Of a stretch of 47,432 nt of DNA, positions 15,718 through 26,643 are shown one piece after another. The notes below the pieces were generated by a model, which had not been told where the DNA came from, made no database searches, and saw nothing but the letters and a program-made list of their open reading frames with translations. The translations under genes and the position numbers were made by a program. This DNA is from Hyphomicrobiales bacterium (GTDB lineage: Bacteria; Pseudomonadota; Alphaproteobacteria; Rhizobiales; Beijerinckiaceae), in contig JAGWTW010000017.1 of NCBI GenBank assembly GCA_028868735.1, positions 1 through 47,432 of the forward strand, written 5' to 3'. Numbering within the stretch: position 1 is the first letter of the stretch; the number at the start of each line of letters is the position of its first letter.

Positions 15718-16368
15718 ATGTCCGAATTCATCGTCTACGGCGTCCCCGGCAGCCCCTTCATGCGCAGCGTCTGCGTGGGTATGGAGGAAAAGGGCGCGCC
15801 CTATCGCATCGAGGCGCTCGCGCCCGGCTTCATGAGCACGGAAGCGGGACTGCGGCTCCATCCCTTCGGCCGCGTGCCTGCAATCTCGCAAGGCGAATTT
15901 GCGCTCTACGAGACGCAGGCGATCTTGCGCTACATCGACGCCGAATTCACCGGCCCGTCCCTGCAGCCGAAGACGCCGCAAGCGATCGGCCGCATGAATC
16001 AGGTCATCGGCGTCAACGACTGGTACCTGTTCCCGTTGGGAACGCGCGTCATCGGGTTCCAGCGCATCATCGGCCCGACGTTCATGGGCCTGACGCCCGA
16101 CGAAGCCGCGATCGCCGGCGCGATGGGCGATACGACGCGCGCCTTCGCCGAACTGAACCGCCTGCTCGGCGACAAAGCCTATTTCGTCGGCGACGCGCTG
16201 ACGCTCGCCGATATTCATATTGCGCCGCAGATCGCATTCATGGCGATGACGCCGGAGGGCAGGGGCCTGCTGCAGGGAACCCCGCTCGAGGCCTGGTTGC
16301 AGCGGATGAATGCGCGGCCGTCGATGCAGGCGACGCTGCCGCCGGCCGGCTTGCGCGCCGCCGCGTGA
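15718..16368 (+). CDS. Glutathione S-transferase family protein
   Basis: The product (216 aa) has the two GST domains. The thioredoxin-like N-terminal domain contains VPGSPFMRSV, where a Ser can activate glutathione, then the cis-proline loop GRVPAI and the glutathione-binding YETQAILRYID. The helical C-terminal domain contains the GDALTLADIHIAPQI N-capping box. It is the third gene of the ArsR-AHSA1-GST operon (27 nt after AHSA1, with AGGAG before the ATG). It probably conjugates or reduces an electrophile that the regulator senses. Confidence 0.92.
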   Translation: MSEFIVYGVPGSPFMRSVCVGMEEKGAPYRIEALAPGFMSTEAGLRLHPFGRVPAISQGEFALYETQAILRYIDAEFTGPSLQPKTPQAIGRMNQVIGVNDWYLFPLGTRVIGFQRIIGPTFMGLTPDEAAIAGAMGDTTRAFAELNRLLGDKAYFVGDALTLADIHIAPQIAFMAMTPEGRGLLQGTPLEAWLQRMNARPSMQATLPPAGLRAAA

Positions 16369-16421
16369 GCCGCCGCTCCGTCCGCGCTTGAAGCTGGCAG
16401 GACCGGGGTCTATGTTCGTCT

Positions 16422-18444
<2,023 letters not shown>

Positions 18445-18617
18445 GGCGCTCGGCGCGGTTGCGGGAGTAGCGTTGGCAAGCAGCGTCGCGAATTAAAGCG
18501 CGGATTTACGTCATCAATTACTGACGCCGCGAGCGACGCAGTGGCTTCGGCACATTAAAACAATGAATTGGCGTCTCTGGGGAAGGCGCGTCCTCGCGCG
18601 CTTGCGTATTTTCCGCG

Positions 18618-19043
18618 TCACCCCGGCGCCCGCCACCGCAACCCCGGATATTGCGCGAAATCGGCGTCGTAGGTGATCAGATCGCAATCGTGCTCGATGG
18701 CGAGCGCGGCGTACCAGGCGTCGGTCGTCATGGCGCCCCGCGTATCGGTCTCGATGCAAAGTCTTCGGAAAATCTCCCAGTGAGCAGCGCCCGGCTCGAG
18801 CAAGCGGCAGTTTCGGTTCGCCAGGATATCGTCACAGAACCCGAACGCATCCTCCAGCGAACTTGGAGTCTTGTAGATTTTTCTGTTCGTCGTGATTCGA
18901 ACCAGCGCGGAAAGCGCGAGGCGAGAGACGCCAAAACGCTCGCCGGACAAAATTATCCCAGCGAGCCAGTTTGCGGACTCCCGATGGCGATCGTTGTCCG
19001 GACGAAATGCGTAGACCAGGACGTTGACGTCGGCGAGAGTCAT
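18618..19043 (-). CDS. VapC-type PIN-domain toxin ribonuclease
   Basis: The product (141 aa) is a PIN-domain protein. The first catalytic Asp (D5 in LADVNVLVYA), the VSRLALSALVRITTN helix and the C-terminal acidic pair region TDAWYAALAIEHDCDLITYDADFAQYPGL are all as in the VapC branch with the conserved LxRITTNP-like helix. Such toxins cleave RNA, often tRNA or rRNA, when freed from their antitoxin. The start overlaps the stop of the antitoxin gene by 4 nt (ATGA), the usual toxin-antitoxin arrangement with antitoxin first. Confidence 0.9.
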   Translation of the reverse strand: MTLADVNVLVYAFRPDNDRHRESANWLAGIILSGERFGVSRLALSALVRITTNRKIYKTPSSLEDAFGFCDDILANRNCRLLEPGAAHWEIFRRLCIETDTRGAMTTDAWYAALAIEHDCDLITYDADFAQYPGLRWRAPG

Positions 19044-19330
19044 CTGGACGACTTCACCACGCGCGCGACGTTGTCCTCATCCTCGATCTCTTGAACTAGC
19101 GTCGCGAGTTTGGGCGAATTCAGGAATTGGAACCCTTCCGCAAAGCCGCCGCCCGCTCTGCTTACACGCGGCAGGACAGGCTGAGAACGCGGCGTCGCCG
19201 GAGGGCGAGCGATTACGTCTCGCAGCCCCTCTTCGATCAGCGAGGTCAGTGTACGGCCTTCCGCGGCGGCCTTGAGTTTGGCGCGATGAAGCAGATCCTC
19301 TGACAACCTGATGGTCGTATGCTTCGACAT
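19040..19330 (-). CDS. VapB-type ribbon-helix-helix antitoxin
   Basis: The product (96 aa from this start) opens with a ribbon-helix-helix DNA-binding unit (HTTIRLSEDLLHRAKLKAAA, then LTSLIEEGLRDV). The disordered, proline-rich tail should wrap the PIN toxin. Two in-frame ATGs exist: 19342, which lies inside the operator palindrome, and 19330. The latter is preferred, because a TTGACA (-35) and TATGTC (-10) predict a transcription start at about 19331, which would make the mRNA leaderless. No Shine-Dalgarno precedes either ATG. It should repress its own promoter with VapC. Confidence 0.8.
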   Translation of the reverse strand: MSKHTTIRLSEDLLHRAKLKAAAEGRTLTSLIEEGLRDVIARPPATPRSQPVLPRVSRAGGGFAEGFQFLNSPKLATLVQEIEDEDNVARVVKSSR

Positions 19331-19337
19331 ATCGTGT

Positions 19338-19366
19338 GACATACATTATGTATGTCTGTATGTCAA
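19338..19366 (-). promoter_or_regulatory. vapBC promoter and palindromic operator
   Basis: On the minus strand TTGACA (19366-19361) is followed 17 nt later by TATGTC (19343-19338). Between them, and covering the -10, is GACATACAT-T-ATGTATGTC (19338-19356), a palindrome with perfect 9-bp arms and a single central base. This is the expected place for VapB binding and autorepression. Promoter assignment is by eye. Confidence 0.6.
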
Positions 19367-19478
19367 TCTGTCGGTTTGGCCTTGCCTCCGTGCGCAGGCG
19401 AGCTTCGCCTCGGAGCGATGGTGGCGACGGCATAATCTCCGCTCACGGCGGCGCATGCGCGTGAAGAGCCCGCCCGCC

Positions 19479-20969
19479 TCAAACCGCGTTGCGGTACGCC
19501 TTGCCGGAAAAAATCGTCAGCAGAAGAATCTTCAGATCGAACGTCATCGACCAATTGTCGATGTAATAGAGGTCGTGTTCGACGCGCGCGCGCAGCGCTT
19601 CCTCGCTGGAGGAGTCGCCGCGCAGGCCGTTGACCTGCGCCCAGCCGGTGATGCCCGGCTTGACGTTGTGGCGGCGGGCGTAGAAGGCGATCTGCTGCTC
19701 GAACATCTGGTCGTGCGCGAGCGCGTGCGGGCGCGGGCCGACCAGCGACATTTCGCCCGTCAGCACGTTCAGCAATTGCGGCAGCTCGTCGATGTTGGCG
19801 CGCCGCAGGAAGCGCCCGACGCGCGTCACGCGCGGATCGTTCTCCTGCGCCTGCGGTACGTGGCGCCCGTCGTCCATCGTATGCATGGACCGGAACTTGA
19901 CGATGCGGAACGGCTCCTGGTTGAAGCCGTAGCGCCGTTGCAAAAAGAAAACCGGCCCGCGCGATTCGAGCTTGATCGCGAGCGCGACCAAGAGAAACAG
20001 CGGCAAAAGCAAGAACACGGCCGCGCAAGCGACGAGAAAGTCGAAGCCGCGCTTGAGCGCGACCTCGCCCGCCGACAGCGGCCGACGCACGATGTGCAGG
20101 CTCGAGACGGCGCCGATCTTCTCGATGCGCGCGTCGCCGAACCGGTCGAGCACGCGTTCCGGCCCGAGATGAATCGAGGCCGGCACGCGCACGAAGGAAT
20201 CGATGCAGGCGTCGATCGTCGCGCTGTCGGACCAGGGCGCGAGAATGAAGACGTCGTCCGGCCGCAGCATGCGCGAGGAGGCGGCCGCCAGCGCGAGATC
20301 GTCGGTCAGCGTGTCGGCGCCCCGCAAGACCGCGGCGGCGACGACCTGCATTCCGCTTTCCCAGGGCTTGTAACGCGAGGCGAAGCTGTCGATCTCGGCT
20401 TCCGAACCAACCAGAAACACGCGCCGCAGCGCGATCGAGCCGGCCGACGCGCGGTGCAGCACGGTTCGCACGAGAAGCGCGCGGCCGCCGATCAGCGCGG
20501 CGAATCCGGCAAGATAGAAGATGAGGATCGTCGCGCGCGAAATATCGCCCGTCGTCTTGGTGAGAAAGCCATAGGCGAGCGCGCAGACCGAAACCAGATT
20601 CCAGAGGATGAGCGTGCGGCGCGCGTGGCCGCGGAAACGGAAGAAATGCGCGAGCGCATAGTCTTCGCGCATCACGTTGGCGACGACGAAGACGAGCGCG
20701 ACCGAAAGGCCGAGATGAACGAACGCCTCGACGGGCCCCGGCCAGCCGTAGGCTGCAAGGTGATAGCCGACGCCGGCGACGAGCGCGCCGAGGAGAATGC
20801 ACGCGGCGTCGGTGATGGCCGCAAGCAGCCCGAATGCGCCACGCAGAAAGGCCGCATTGCCGCGCGGAAGCCAGTCGTTCCAGTCGAGCTTGCCGGCCGC
20901 GGCCGCGCGCGCCACCGCCGCTGGCGCGCTTCTGATTGCGCGATCCGGATCACTGGAGCTTCGACGCAT
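19479..20969 (-). CDS. Polyprenyl-phosphate sugar phosphotransferase (exopolysaccharide initiation, WcaJ/PssA type)
   Basis: The product (about 496 aa) adds the first sugar phosphate to undecaprenyl phosphate at the inner membrane. The N-terminal half has about four membrane helices and a CoA-binding-like (Rossmann) region around VFLVGSEAEIDS. The C-terminal third is the catalytic phosphoglycosyltransferase domain: a re-entrant membrane helix (LKRGFDFLVACAAVFLLLPL), then KLESRGPVFFLQRR, KFRSM, RRANIDELPQLLNVLTGEMS, LVGPRPHA and KPGITGWAQVNG. The ATG at 20969 is taken as start. A GTG (20975) and a TTG (21050) lie upstream in frame, so the true N-terminus is uncertain. It diverges from the first copolymerase gene and marks the left end of the polysaccharide locus. 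Confidence 0.92.
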   Translation of the reverse strand: MRRSSSDPDRAIRSAPAAVARAAAAGKLDWNDWLPRGNAAFLRGAFGLLAAITDAACILLGALVAGVGYHLAAYGWPGPVEAFVHLGLSVALVFVVANVMREDYALAHFFRFRGHARRTLILWNLVSVCALAYGFLTKTTGDISRATILIFYLAGFAALIGGRALLVRTVLHRASAGSIALRRVFLVGSEAEIDSFASRYKPWESGMQVVAAAVLRGADTLTDDLALAAASSRMLRPDDVFILAPWSDSATIDACIDSFVRVPASIHLGPERVLDRFGDARIEKIGAVSSLHIVRRPLSAGEVALKRGFDFLVACAAVFLLLPLFLLVALAIKLESRGPVFFLQRRYGFNQEPFRIVKFRSMHTMDDGRHVPQAQENDPRVTRVGRFLRRANIDELPQLLNVLTGEMSLVGPRPHALAHDQMFEQQIAFYARRHNVKPGITGWAQVNGLRGDSSSEEALRARVEHDLYYIDNWSMTFDLKILLLTIFSGKAYRNAV

Positions 20970-21225
20970 CGCCACACCGCATCGGATCGCTCCTGTCCCG
21001 TTCTGGCACAGCCGAATGCGCGATCCGTTAATCAAGACCGCGAATTGCAAGAAGCGAACCGTCGGTCAGCTTTCGTTAACCAGGACGGGCTAGCAATTAA
21101 CCAATTCTCAACGCTGCGGGACAAAGGCGCTGCGTCGGCTTTCGCATGTTCTCCTCGCTCTCGCGGGCGCGCTCGTTTGCGGCGGCGCCGCAGCGCTGTG
21201 GCGCGCCTCGACCGAGCCTGTTTAC

Positions 21226-22749
21226 GTGGCGGCGGCGCCGGTGACGATCGATCCGGGCGCCGGCGGCAGGTCGAAGGTCGCGCTCGATGCCGCGCGCGCG
21301 CTCATCGAAACGGAGCCGGTCCTGCGCCGCGCCGCGCTCGCGCCGGACGCAGCCGCCGCCATCGCGCGCAATTCGCGGCCGTCCTTCGCCGACAGGCTTG
21401 CGGCGCTCGCGACGAACCGTCCCCAGATGAAGGATACGCTTTCGCGCGCGTCGGCCTATCTCGGCCCGCGCCTCGGCCTGCGCGCCGGCGCGCTGCCCGA
21501 CACGATCGAGATCGTCGCGCATATGCCCGACGCCGGGGACGCGGCCGCGGTTGCGACCGCCGCCGCGCAGGCCTTCGTCGCCGAGATCAACGACCAGTTC
21601 CGCGCGAGCGACCGGCGCGACGCGGGGGAGCGCGCAGAGCGCGCCGAACGCGCGATGCAGCGGCTCGAGGCCGCGCGCGCGCGCATGCGCGATCTCGGCG
21701 GGATCGATCCGGCGCCCGTCGCCTCCATCGCGCCCCCCGCCCAGCCGCGCGACGCCGAAAGCGCAACGCTCGCGCACGCGCGTCAGAACGCGGCGGCCGC
21801 AAATGCGCGCGTCGCCGAGGCCGCCCGCGTGTATGGGCCGCGCCATCCTGAACTGGCGCGGCTTCAGGACGCGGCGCGCCGCGCGAAGGACCGTCTTCAG
21901 TCGGTTCTGCGCATGGCGGAAAAAGCGCCGGCGCGCGCGAAATCGACGCCCCTGTCCGCTGAAGGCGGCCCCGATCCGCGCGCGGCCGAACGCGCCGCCG
22001 CCGAAGCCGAGGCCGCCCGGGCGCAGGACGACTACGATCTCGAAATGTCCCGAAGCGAAACGGACAAGCGTCAGGCGCGGCTCGTGCGGCCGGCGCGCAT
22101 CCCCGCCGTCCCCGACGGAGCGGGCGGCGACGCGATCGTGCTGATCGCTTCGCTCGGCGGATTTCTGTTCGCCGGCGCCGCGCCCGCGCTCGCCGCGCAT
22201 CGTCCGCGGCGCCGCGTCGTGTCCGACCGGATTCTCGGGCGCCTGCGCGACGCGCGGCTCGAGAATGCGCGCGCGACGCTCGCGCGATTGCGGCTCCGCG
22301 ACGGGCGCGGGCCGCAGGCGATCGTCGTCGCCGCGCGCGAGGCGCGCCTCGCCGAAAGCGGCGCGGCGGCGATCGCCTTCGCCGCGATCGAAGCGGGCTG
22401 GAGGCCGCTGCTCGTCGCCGATCGCCCGCTCGCCGCGGACGAACCGGCGCGCGCCGCGCATATCGGCGACCGGCCGTTGCGTCTGCGGCGCGCGCGCATG
22501 CGACGCGGACGCATCGACATCGCCGAACCGGTCGCGGGGCGCCGGAGCGTTTCGGGCGCGAACGTCCTGCGCGCCTACGATCTCGTCCTGATGGTCCATG
22601 CGGACGAGACCGCGCCGATGGCGCCGCTCGATCGCGTACGCGTCGCGCGCGTCGCAAACAGCCTCTGTGAAAACGCAGCCGGCGATCTGGTCGCGCGCCT
22701 CGGCGTCGAACCGGACCGGTTCCTCGGCACCTTGTTGATCGAGGCTTGA
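21226..22749 (+). CDS. Polysaccharide copolymerase/chain-length determinant with degenerate kinase-like domain (Wzz/GumC type)
   Basis: The protein has the layout of a Wzc/GumC-like chain-length regulator. There is a periplasmic part rich in coiled coil (about residues 120-300, with YGPRHPELARLQ), a second membrane helix (DAIVLIASLGGFLFAGAAPA), and a cytosolic Rossmann-like domain (AIVVAAREARLAESGAAA up to VRVARVANSL). The position of the Walker A motif has no GK(S/T), so it is not an active tyrosine kinase. GTG at 21226 is the first ordinary start, but the frame is open and hydrophobic upstream to about 21130 (SHVLLALAGALVCGGAAALW), encoding the expected first membrane helix without any ATG, GTG or TTG. 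Either translation starts at CTG 21130 or there is a sequence or mutation problem. Confidence 0.75.
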   Translation: MAAAPVTIDPGAGGRSKVALDAARALIETEPVLRRAALAPDAAAAIARNSRPSFADRLAALATNRPQMKDTLSRASAYLGPRLGLRAGALPDTIEIVAHMPDAGDAAAVATAAAQAFVAEINDQFRASDRRDAGERAERAERAMQRLEAARARMRDLGGIDPAPVASIAPPAQPRDAESATLAHARQNAAAANARVAEAARVYGPRHPELARLQDAARRAKDRLQSVLRMAEKAPARAKSTPLSAEGGPDPRAAERAAAEAEAARAQDDYDLEMSRSETDKRQARLVRPARIPAVPDGAGGDAIVLIASLGGFLFAGAAPALAAHRPRRRVVSDRILGRLRDARLENARATLARLRLRDGRGPQAIVVAAREARLAESGAAAIAFAAIEAGWRPLLVADRPLAADEPARAAHIGDRPLRLRRARMRRGRIDIAEPVAGRRSVSGANVLRAYDLVLMVHADETAPMAPLDRVRVARVANSLCENAAGDLVARLGVEPDRFLGTLLIEA

Positions 22750-22755
22750 GCCGCT

Positions 22756-24279
22756 TCAGCGTTCGAAGAACTGGACGAGCGGCGTGACGAAGGGCGAGAG
22801 CCACGCCGGCATCTTGCCCGCAACTTCCTGCAGCCGCCCGACGTCGTCCTGCGGCAGCGCGCGCAGAAGGCGGACCAGCGCAAAATAAACCGCGGCTCCG
22901 ACGCCGATTGCGATCAGGATGCCGATCCAGCCCGGCGCGACCAGAACGATCCAGCGCGCGACGAGCGCGCAGCCGGCGGCGGCCGCCATGATGCGCAGCA
23001 CGGAGAAGTAGGGGGTCGGACAGGCGAGCGCGCGCCCGATGTAGACGAAGCTCGCCGCCACGATCGCGAACTGGATGATCGAGCGTCCGATCACGGCGCC
23101 CATCAGACCATAGGCGGGGATGACGAACAGACCGCTGCAAATGACGGCGGCGGAGCCCGCTATGCCCGTCCAGACGAGAAAATAATTGCGCTCGGTCGCA
23201 AACAGCAGCGCCGAGCTGACTGTCGAGACCGCGCCGAACGCCTGCGCGGCGACGAGGATGGCGGCGGGTTGCGCGGCCCCGGCGAAAGCCTGCCCGAACA
23301 AGGCCGGCACGAGCGAGGGCGCAAGCGCGGCCGCCCCGAAACAGGCGGGAAAGATCAGGAACGACATGAACCGCACCGCCGATTCGAAGGCGTTCTTCAG
23401 CCCCTCGTGATCGCCGACGGCGAAGCGTTCGGAAAAAAGCGCGAGCAGGCCGCCGGTCATCAGCAGCGGCGCCTGCGTGGCGACCGTCGCGAGCGTATTG
23501 GCGATCGAATAGAGGCCGGCTTCCTGCGGACCGCGAAAATGATTGAGAAACGCGAGCTCCGTACGCGACCAGACGATGGCCGCGATAAGGCCGACGCCCC
23601 AGCTCGACATCGAGAACCGCCAGGCGCGCGCGCGCAGCTCGGGTTCGATGCGTCCGCCGATCCGGATATGCGTCAGCGCATGCAGCGCGAGAAGCAGGCT
23701 GCCGCCGCCATAGCCCACGAGCGCGCCGGGAATGCCGAAGTACCAGCCGCCGGCCGCCACGCCCGCGAGCTGCAGGAGAAACGAGATCGAGGAAAGGCTT
23801 GCCGCCCGGTCGAATTCCTGATGCCCGCGCAGGTTCGACAATCCGTAATTGCCGATCGCCTGCAGGACGAACAGAACGGCGAGCGCGACCCAGACCAGCG
23901 GCGTGACGTCGTCGAAGGGAAGCACAGGAAGTATGGCGTCGATCGGCTCGTTGAAGCGCCAGACGACGAGAAGGCCCGCGGCGCCGAGCGCGGTCGTGCC
24001 GAGAAGGATCGGGAAGAAGGCCGGCGCGAAATTCGCGACGTCCTCGCGCTGTTTACGAGCCGAAAGATCGGGGATGAAGCGCGCGACCGTCATCGGCAGG
24101 CCGAGGTCGCAAGCCGTCACCAGCACGCCGACGATCCAGATGCCGAGCGCGACATGGCCGGCGCCGACCGGGCCGAGCATGCGCGCGACCACGACGACGC
24201 TGAGAAACGCGCCGACCGCCGTCGCGGCGCCGGCGAGCGTCGAATGAAGCGTATTGCGGGCGAAACGCGGCAACGCCAT
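22756..24279 (-). CDS. Oligosaccharide flippase, Wzx-like (MOP superfamily)
   Basis: The product (507 aa) has about 14 hydrophobic segments and the features of polysaccharide flippases: a positively charged start, VVVARMLGPVGAGHVALGIW in the first helices, and LFGQAFAGAAQPAAIL midway. These proteins turn lipid-linked repeat units from the cytosolic to the periplasmic face. It ends 6 nt from the convergent copolymerase gene and is divergent from the GH5 gene, with a promoter region of about 110 nt between them. No Shine-Dalgarno is obvious before the ATG. Confidence 0.9.
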   Translation of the reverse strand: MALPRFARNTLHSTLAGAATAVGAFLSVVVVARMLGPVGAGHVALGIWIVGVLVTACDLGLPMTVARFIPDLSARKQREDVANFAPAFFPILLGTTALGAAGLLVVWRFNEPIDAILPVLPFDDVTPLVWVALAVLFVLQAIGNYGLSNLRGHQEFDRAASLSSISFLLQLAGVAAGGWYFGIPGALVGYGGGSLLLALHALTHIRIGGRIEPELRARAWRFSMSSWGVGLIAAIVWSRTELAFLNHFRGPQEAGLYSIANTLATVATQAPLLMTGGLLALFSERFAVGDHEGLKNAFESAVRFMSFLIFPACFGAAALAPSLVPALFGQAFAGAAQPAAILVAAQAFGAVSTVSSALLFATERNYFLVWTGIAGSAAVICSGLFVIPAYGLMGAVIGRSIIQFAIVAASFVYIGRALACPTPYFSVLRIMAAAAGCALVARWIVLVAPGWIGILIAIGVGAAVYFALVRLLRALPQDDVGRLQEVAGKMPAWLSPFVTPLVQFFER

Positions 24280-24390
24280 GGTTAACGGTCAATCCAGTTC
24301 AAACGGGCGCGGGCCGGACGCGTCTGGCATATGATAATGCAGGCTCTATCCTAGCGGATCGTAACCGCGCGAGTCGGAAGTCGGGTCATA

Positions 24391-25434
24391 ATGAAAATCT
24401 TTGGTTTCCGTTTCGCGGCGCGCGTCCTTGCGTTGTCGCCCCTCCTGCTGGCGCCGGCGCTCGCCGCCGAGCGCGCGCCGCCGGCTGCGGGCGTCAACTT
24501 TTCCGGGGCCGAGTTCGGCAAGCCGTCTGGCGTCGTCGATCACGATTATCACTATCCGTCCGATGCGGATTTCGAATGGGCCAAACGCAGCGGCTTCGTC
24601 GTAATCCGCCTGCCCTTCCTCTGGGAGAGGCTTCAGCCGAAAGCCGACGGCGAATTCGACGCCGCGGAACTCGAGCGTCTGACGGGCGCGGTCGCGCGCG
24701 CGCGCGCGAAAGGGCTGGCGACGATTCTCGATCCGCACAATTACGCCCGCCGCGACGGCGCGATCGTCGGCTCGGACGAATTGCCTGCCTCTGCGCTCGC
24801 CGATCTCTGGCGCAGGCTGGCGGCGCGTTTCAAGACGGAAAAGGACGTCGTCTTCGGCCTCATGAACGAACCGCACGACATGCCTGTCGCGCAATGGGGG
24901 CGCGCCGCGCAGGCCGCCATCGACGCGATAAGGTCGACCGGCGCCTGCAATCTCGTTCTCGTCCCGGGCGCCAACTGGACGGGCGCCCACAGCTGGAACG
25001 CCGAGATCGGCGGCCAATCCAACGCTCACGCGATGGCCGCGATTCGCGACCGCGGCGCGCACGCTTTCGAGTTTCACCAATATCTCGACGCCGACTGGTC
25101 CGGCGAACATGCCGAATGCCGCAAGCCCGAAGAAGTCGTCGCCGCGCTCGCCGTTGCGACCGACTGGCTGCGCGCGCACAGGCAGAAGGGATTTCTCGGC
25201 GAATTCGGGGCCGGGCCAGACGCGCAATGCCGCGCAGGCGTCGACGCGATGCTGAAACACATGCGCGACAATGGCGACGTCTGGCGCGGCTGGACATGGT
25301 GGGCCGCCGGCGCCTGGTGGCCGCCCTCCTATCCGCTCCAGATCCAGTCGCCGCCCGGCGCGCCTGCAAAGCCGCAGATGGAGACGCTCGCGCACTGGAT
25401 CGGCAAGACGCCGGCGCCGCGCGGATGTCGATGA
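24391..25434 (+). CDS. Secreted glycoside hydrolase family 5 (cellulase-like)
   Basis: The product (347 aa) starts with a Sec signal peptide (VLALSPLLLAPALAAE, cleaved near residue 26), and the rest is one GH5 TIM barrel. The acid-base Glu160 lies in GLMNEPHD and the nucleophile Glu271 in GFLGEFGAG. The IRLPFLWERLQP strand, the HNYAR turn and the WTWWAAGAWW strand near the end are typical of endoglucanase-like GH5 enzymes. In the midst of a polysaccharide locus such a periplasmic hydrolase usually trims or edits the nascent polymer or clears misrouted material. Whether it cuts beta-1,4-glucan here is unknown. Its stop is 1 nt from that of the convergent GT4 gene. Confidence 0.93.
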   Translation: MKIFGFRFAARVLALSPLLLAPALAAERAPPAAGVNFSGAEFGKPSGVVDHDYHYPSDADFEWAKRSGFVVIRLPFLWERLQPKADGEFDAAELERLTGAVARARAKGLATILDPHNYARRDGAIVGSDELPASALADLWRRLAARFKTEKDVVFGLMNEPHDMPVAQWGRAAQAAIDAIRSTGACNLVLVPGANWTGAHSWNAEIGGQSNAHAMAAIRDRGAHAFEFHQYLDADWSGEHAECRKPEEVVAALAVATDWLRAHRQKGFLGEFGAGPDAQCRAGVDAMLKHMRDNGDVWRGWTWWAAGAWWPPSYPLQIQSPPGAPAKPQMETLAHWIGKTPAPRGCR

Positions 25435-25435
25435 T

Positions 25436-26554
25436 CTAGCGGCGGGCGGAAAGAATCTTTTCGTAGAGCTCCAGGTAGCGGCGCGCGACGCCCGTCCAGT
25501 CGTAGGCCTGCGCCGCCGCGACAAGCCGCGCGCGCATCCCCGCCGAATCGGCCGCAAGCCTGCCGTAGGCGGCGGCGATCGCATCCGCGGCGCGTGCGGC
25601 GTCGGAGAAATCGGCCAACGTTATGTCGGGATTGCTGGCGGCGAACGCCTTGAACGCCGCGTTTTCATGCGCGACCGGCGCAAGGCCCGCGCTCGCCGCC
25701 TCGATCAGCGAGAGACCGAATCCTTCGTGCTCCGACGCCGTGACGAACAGGCTCGCGCCTTCGACGATGCGGGCGGTCTCGTCGTTGCTCGGACGCACGC
25801 TCACCCGGACGCGATCGCGAAGATCGCGCTTGCCGATCTCATCGGCGAGCCGCGCTGCGCTCCAGTCGGATTCGGCGCCGACGATGTCGAGCGACCAGTC
25901 GGGATCGCGCAGGACCAGCGCCGCGAGCGCGTCGAGCAACCGGTCGAGCCTCTTGTTGAGCGAAAAGCGGCCGATCGAGATCATTCGCTTGACCGGCGTC
26001 CGGCTCGCGCGATCGGCGAATTTGCCGATGTCGACGCCGTTTTCGATCAACGTCAGATTGTCGGGGCAGATCGGCCGGAACAGGTCCATGTCGGACTGAC
26101 TGCAGGCGACGACCGAATCGTAGGCGCGCGCGCTCGCGCGCGTGACCGTCGAAAACCAGACGCGTTTCAGGAATGCCCCGTGTTGTGTGTGAAAAATGCC
26201 GCCATGCGTCGTCGCGATCATCGGCTTGCGGTGCAACGGACGCGTCAATGCGAGAAAGTCGAAGAAGAAGTCGATCGCGTGTTCGTGCACGATATCGGCG
26301 TCGCGGATATGCGCGAGTACAGACGGCGCCAGCGGATAGCGCGTCGAACCGACATAGGGAATGCGCGCCACTTCGGCGCCCATCCAGGAATCGCGCGCGA
26401 CGAGTTTCTCTTCCGGGTCTGCGAAAATACGGTCGAGCGTGACGACGCGGACGTCGTGGCCGGCGGCGACCTGGGCTTCGGAAAGCCGCGCGACGACCTC
26501 CTCCAGTCCGCCGACTCCCGGCGGAAACTGCCTGATCACCTGGACGATACGCAT
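25436..26554 (-). CDS. Glycosyltransferase family 4
   Basis: The product (372 aa) is a GT-B fold retaining transferase. It begins MRIVQVIRQFPPGVGGLEEVV, of which RQFPPGVGGLE is the glycine-rich N-terminal loop. The C-terminal domain has the GRFSLNKRLDRLL strand and the nucleotide-sugar motif EHEGFGLSLIEA with the E-x7-E pattern. A cytosolic transferase that extends the lipid-linked repeat unit is the natural role. The ATG at 26554 is chosen because GGGAG precedes it by 4 nt and because it gives the standard N-terminus. The upstream in-frame start at 26659 adds 35 residues without homology. It is divergent from the GT2 gene (89 nt). Confidence 0.93.
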   Translation of the reverse strand: MRIVQVIRQFPPGVGGLEEVVARLSEAQVAAGHDVRVVTLDRIFADPEEKLVARDSWMGAEVARIPYVGSTRYPLAPSVLAHIRDADIVHEHAIDFFFDFLALTRPLHRKPMIATTHGGIFHTQHGAFLKRVWFSTVTRASARAYDSVVACSQSDMDLFRPICPDNLTLIENGVDIGKFADRASRTPVKRMISIGRFSLNKRLDRLLDALAALVLRDPDWSLDIVGAESDWSAARLADEIGKRDLRDRVRVSVRPSNDETARIVEGASLFVTASEHEGFGLSLIEAASAGLAPVAHENAAFKAFAASNPDITLADFSDAARAADAIAAAYGRLAADSAGMRARLVAAAQAYDWTGVARRYLELYEKILSARR

Positions 26555-26643
26555 GCGGCTCCCGAGCGCGCCTCGCCGTTCACGGAAAAACAAGGCGCGC
26601 GACGGATTATGGCGTCCGCAAGCCCAAGAAAGTCTGAACGCGC

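Noticed and set aside
19311..21851. Plus-strand frame of 846 codons across the phosphotransferase gene
   Set aside because: It is antisense to a gene with clear catalytic motifs. Composition is Arg/Asp/Glu/His-biased, and it crosses a divergent promoter region.
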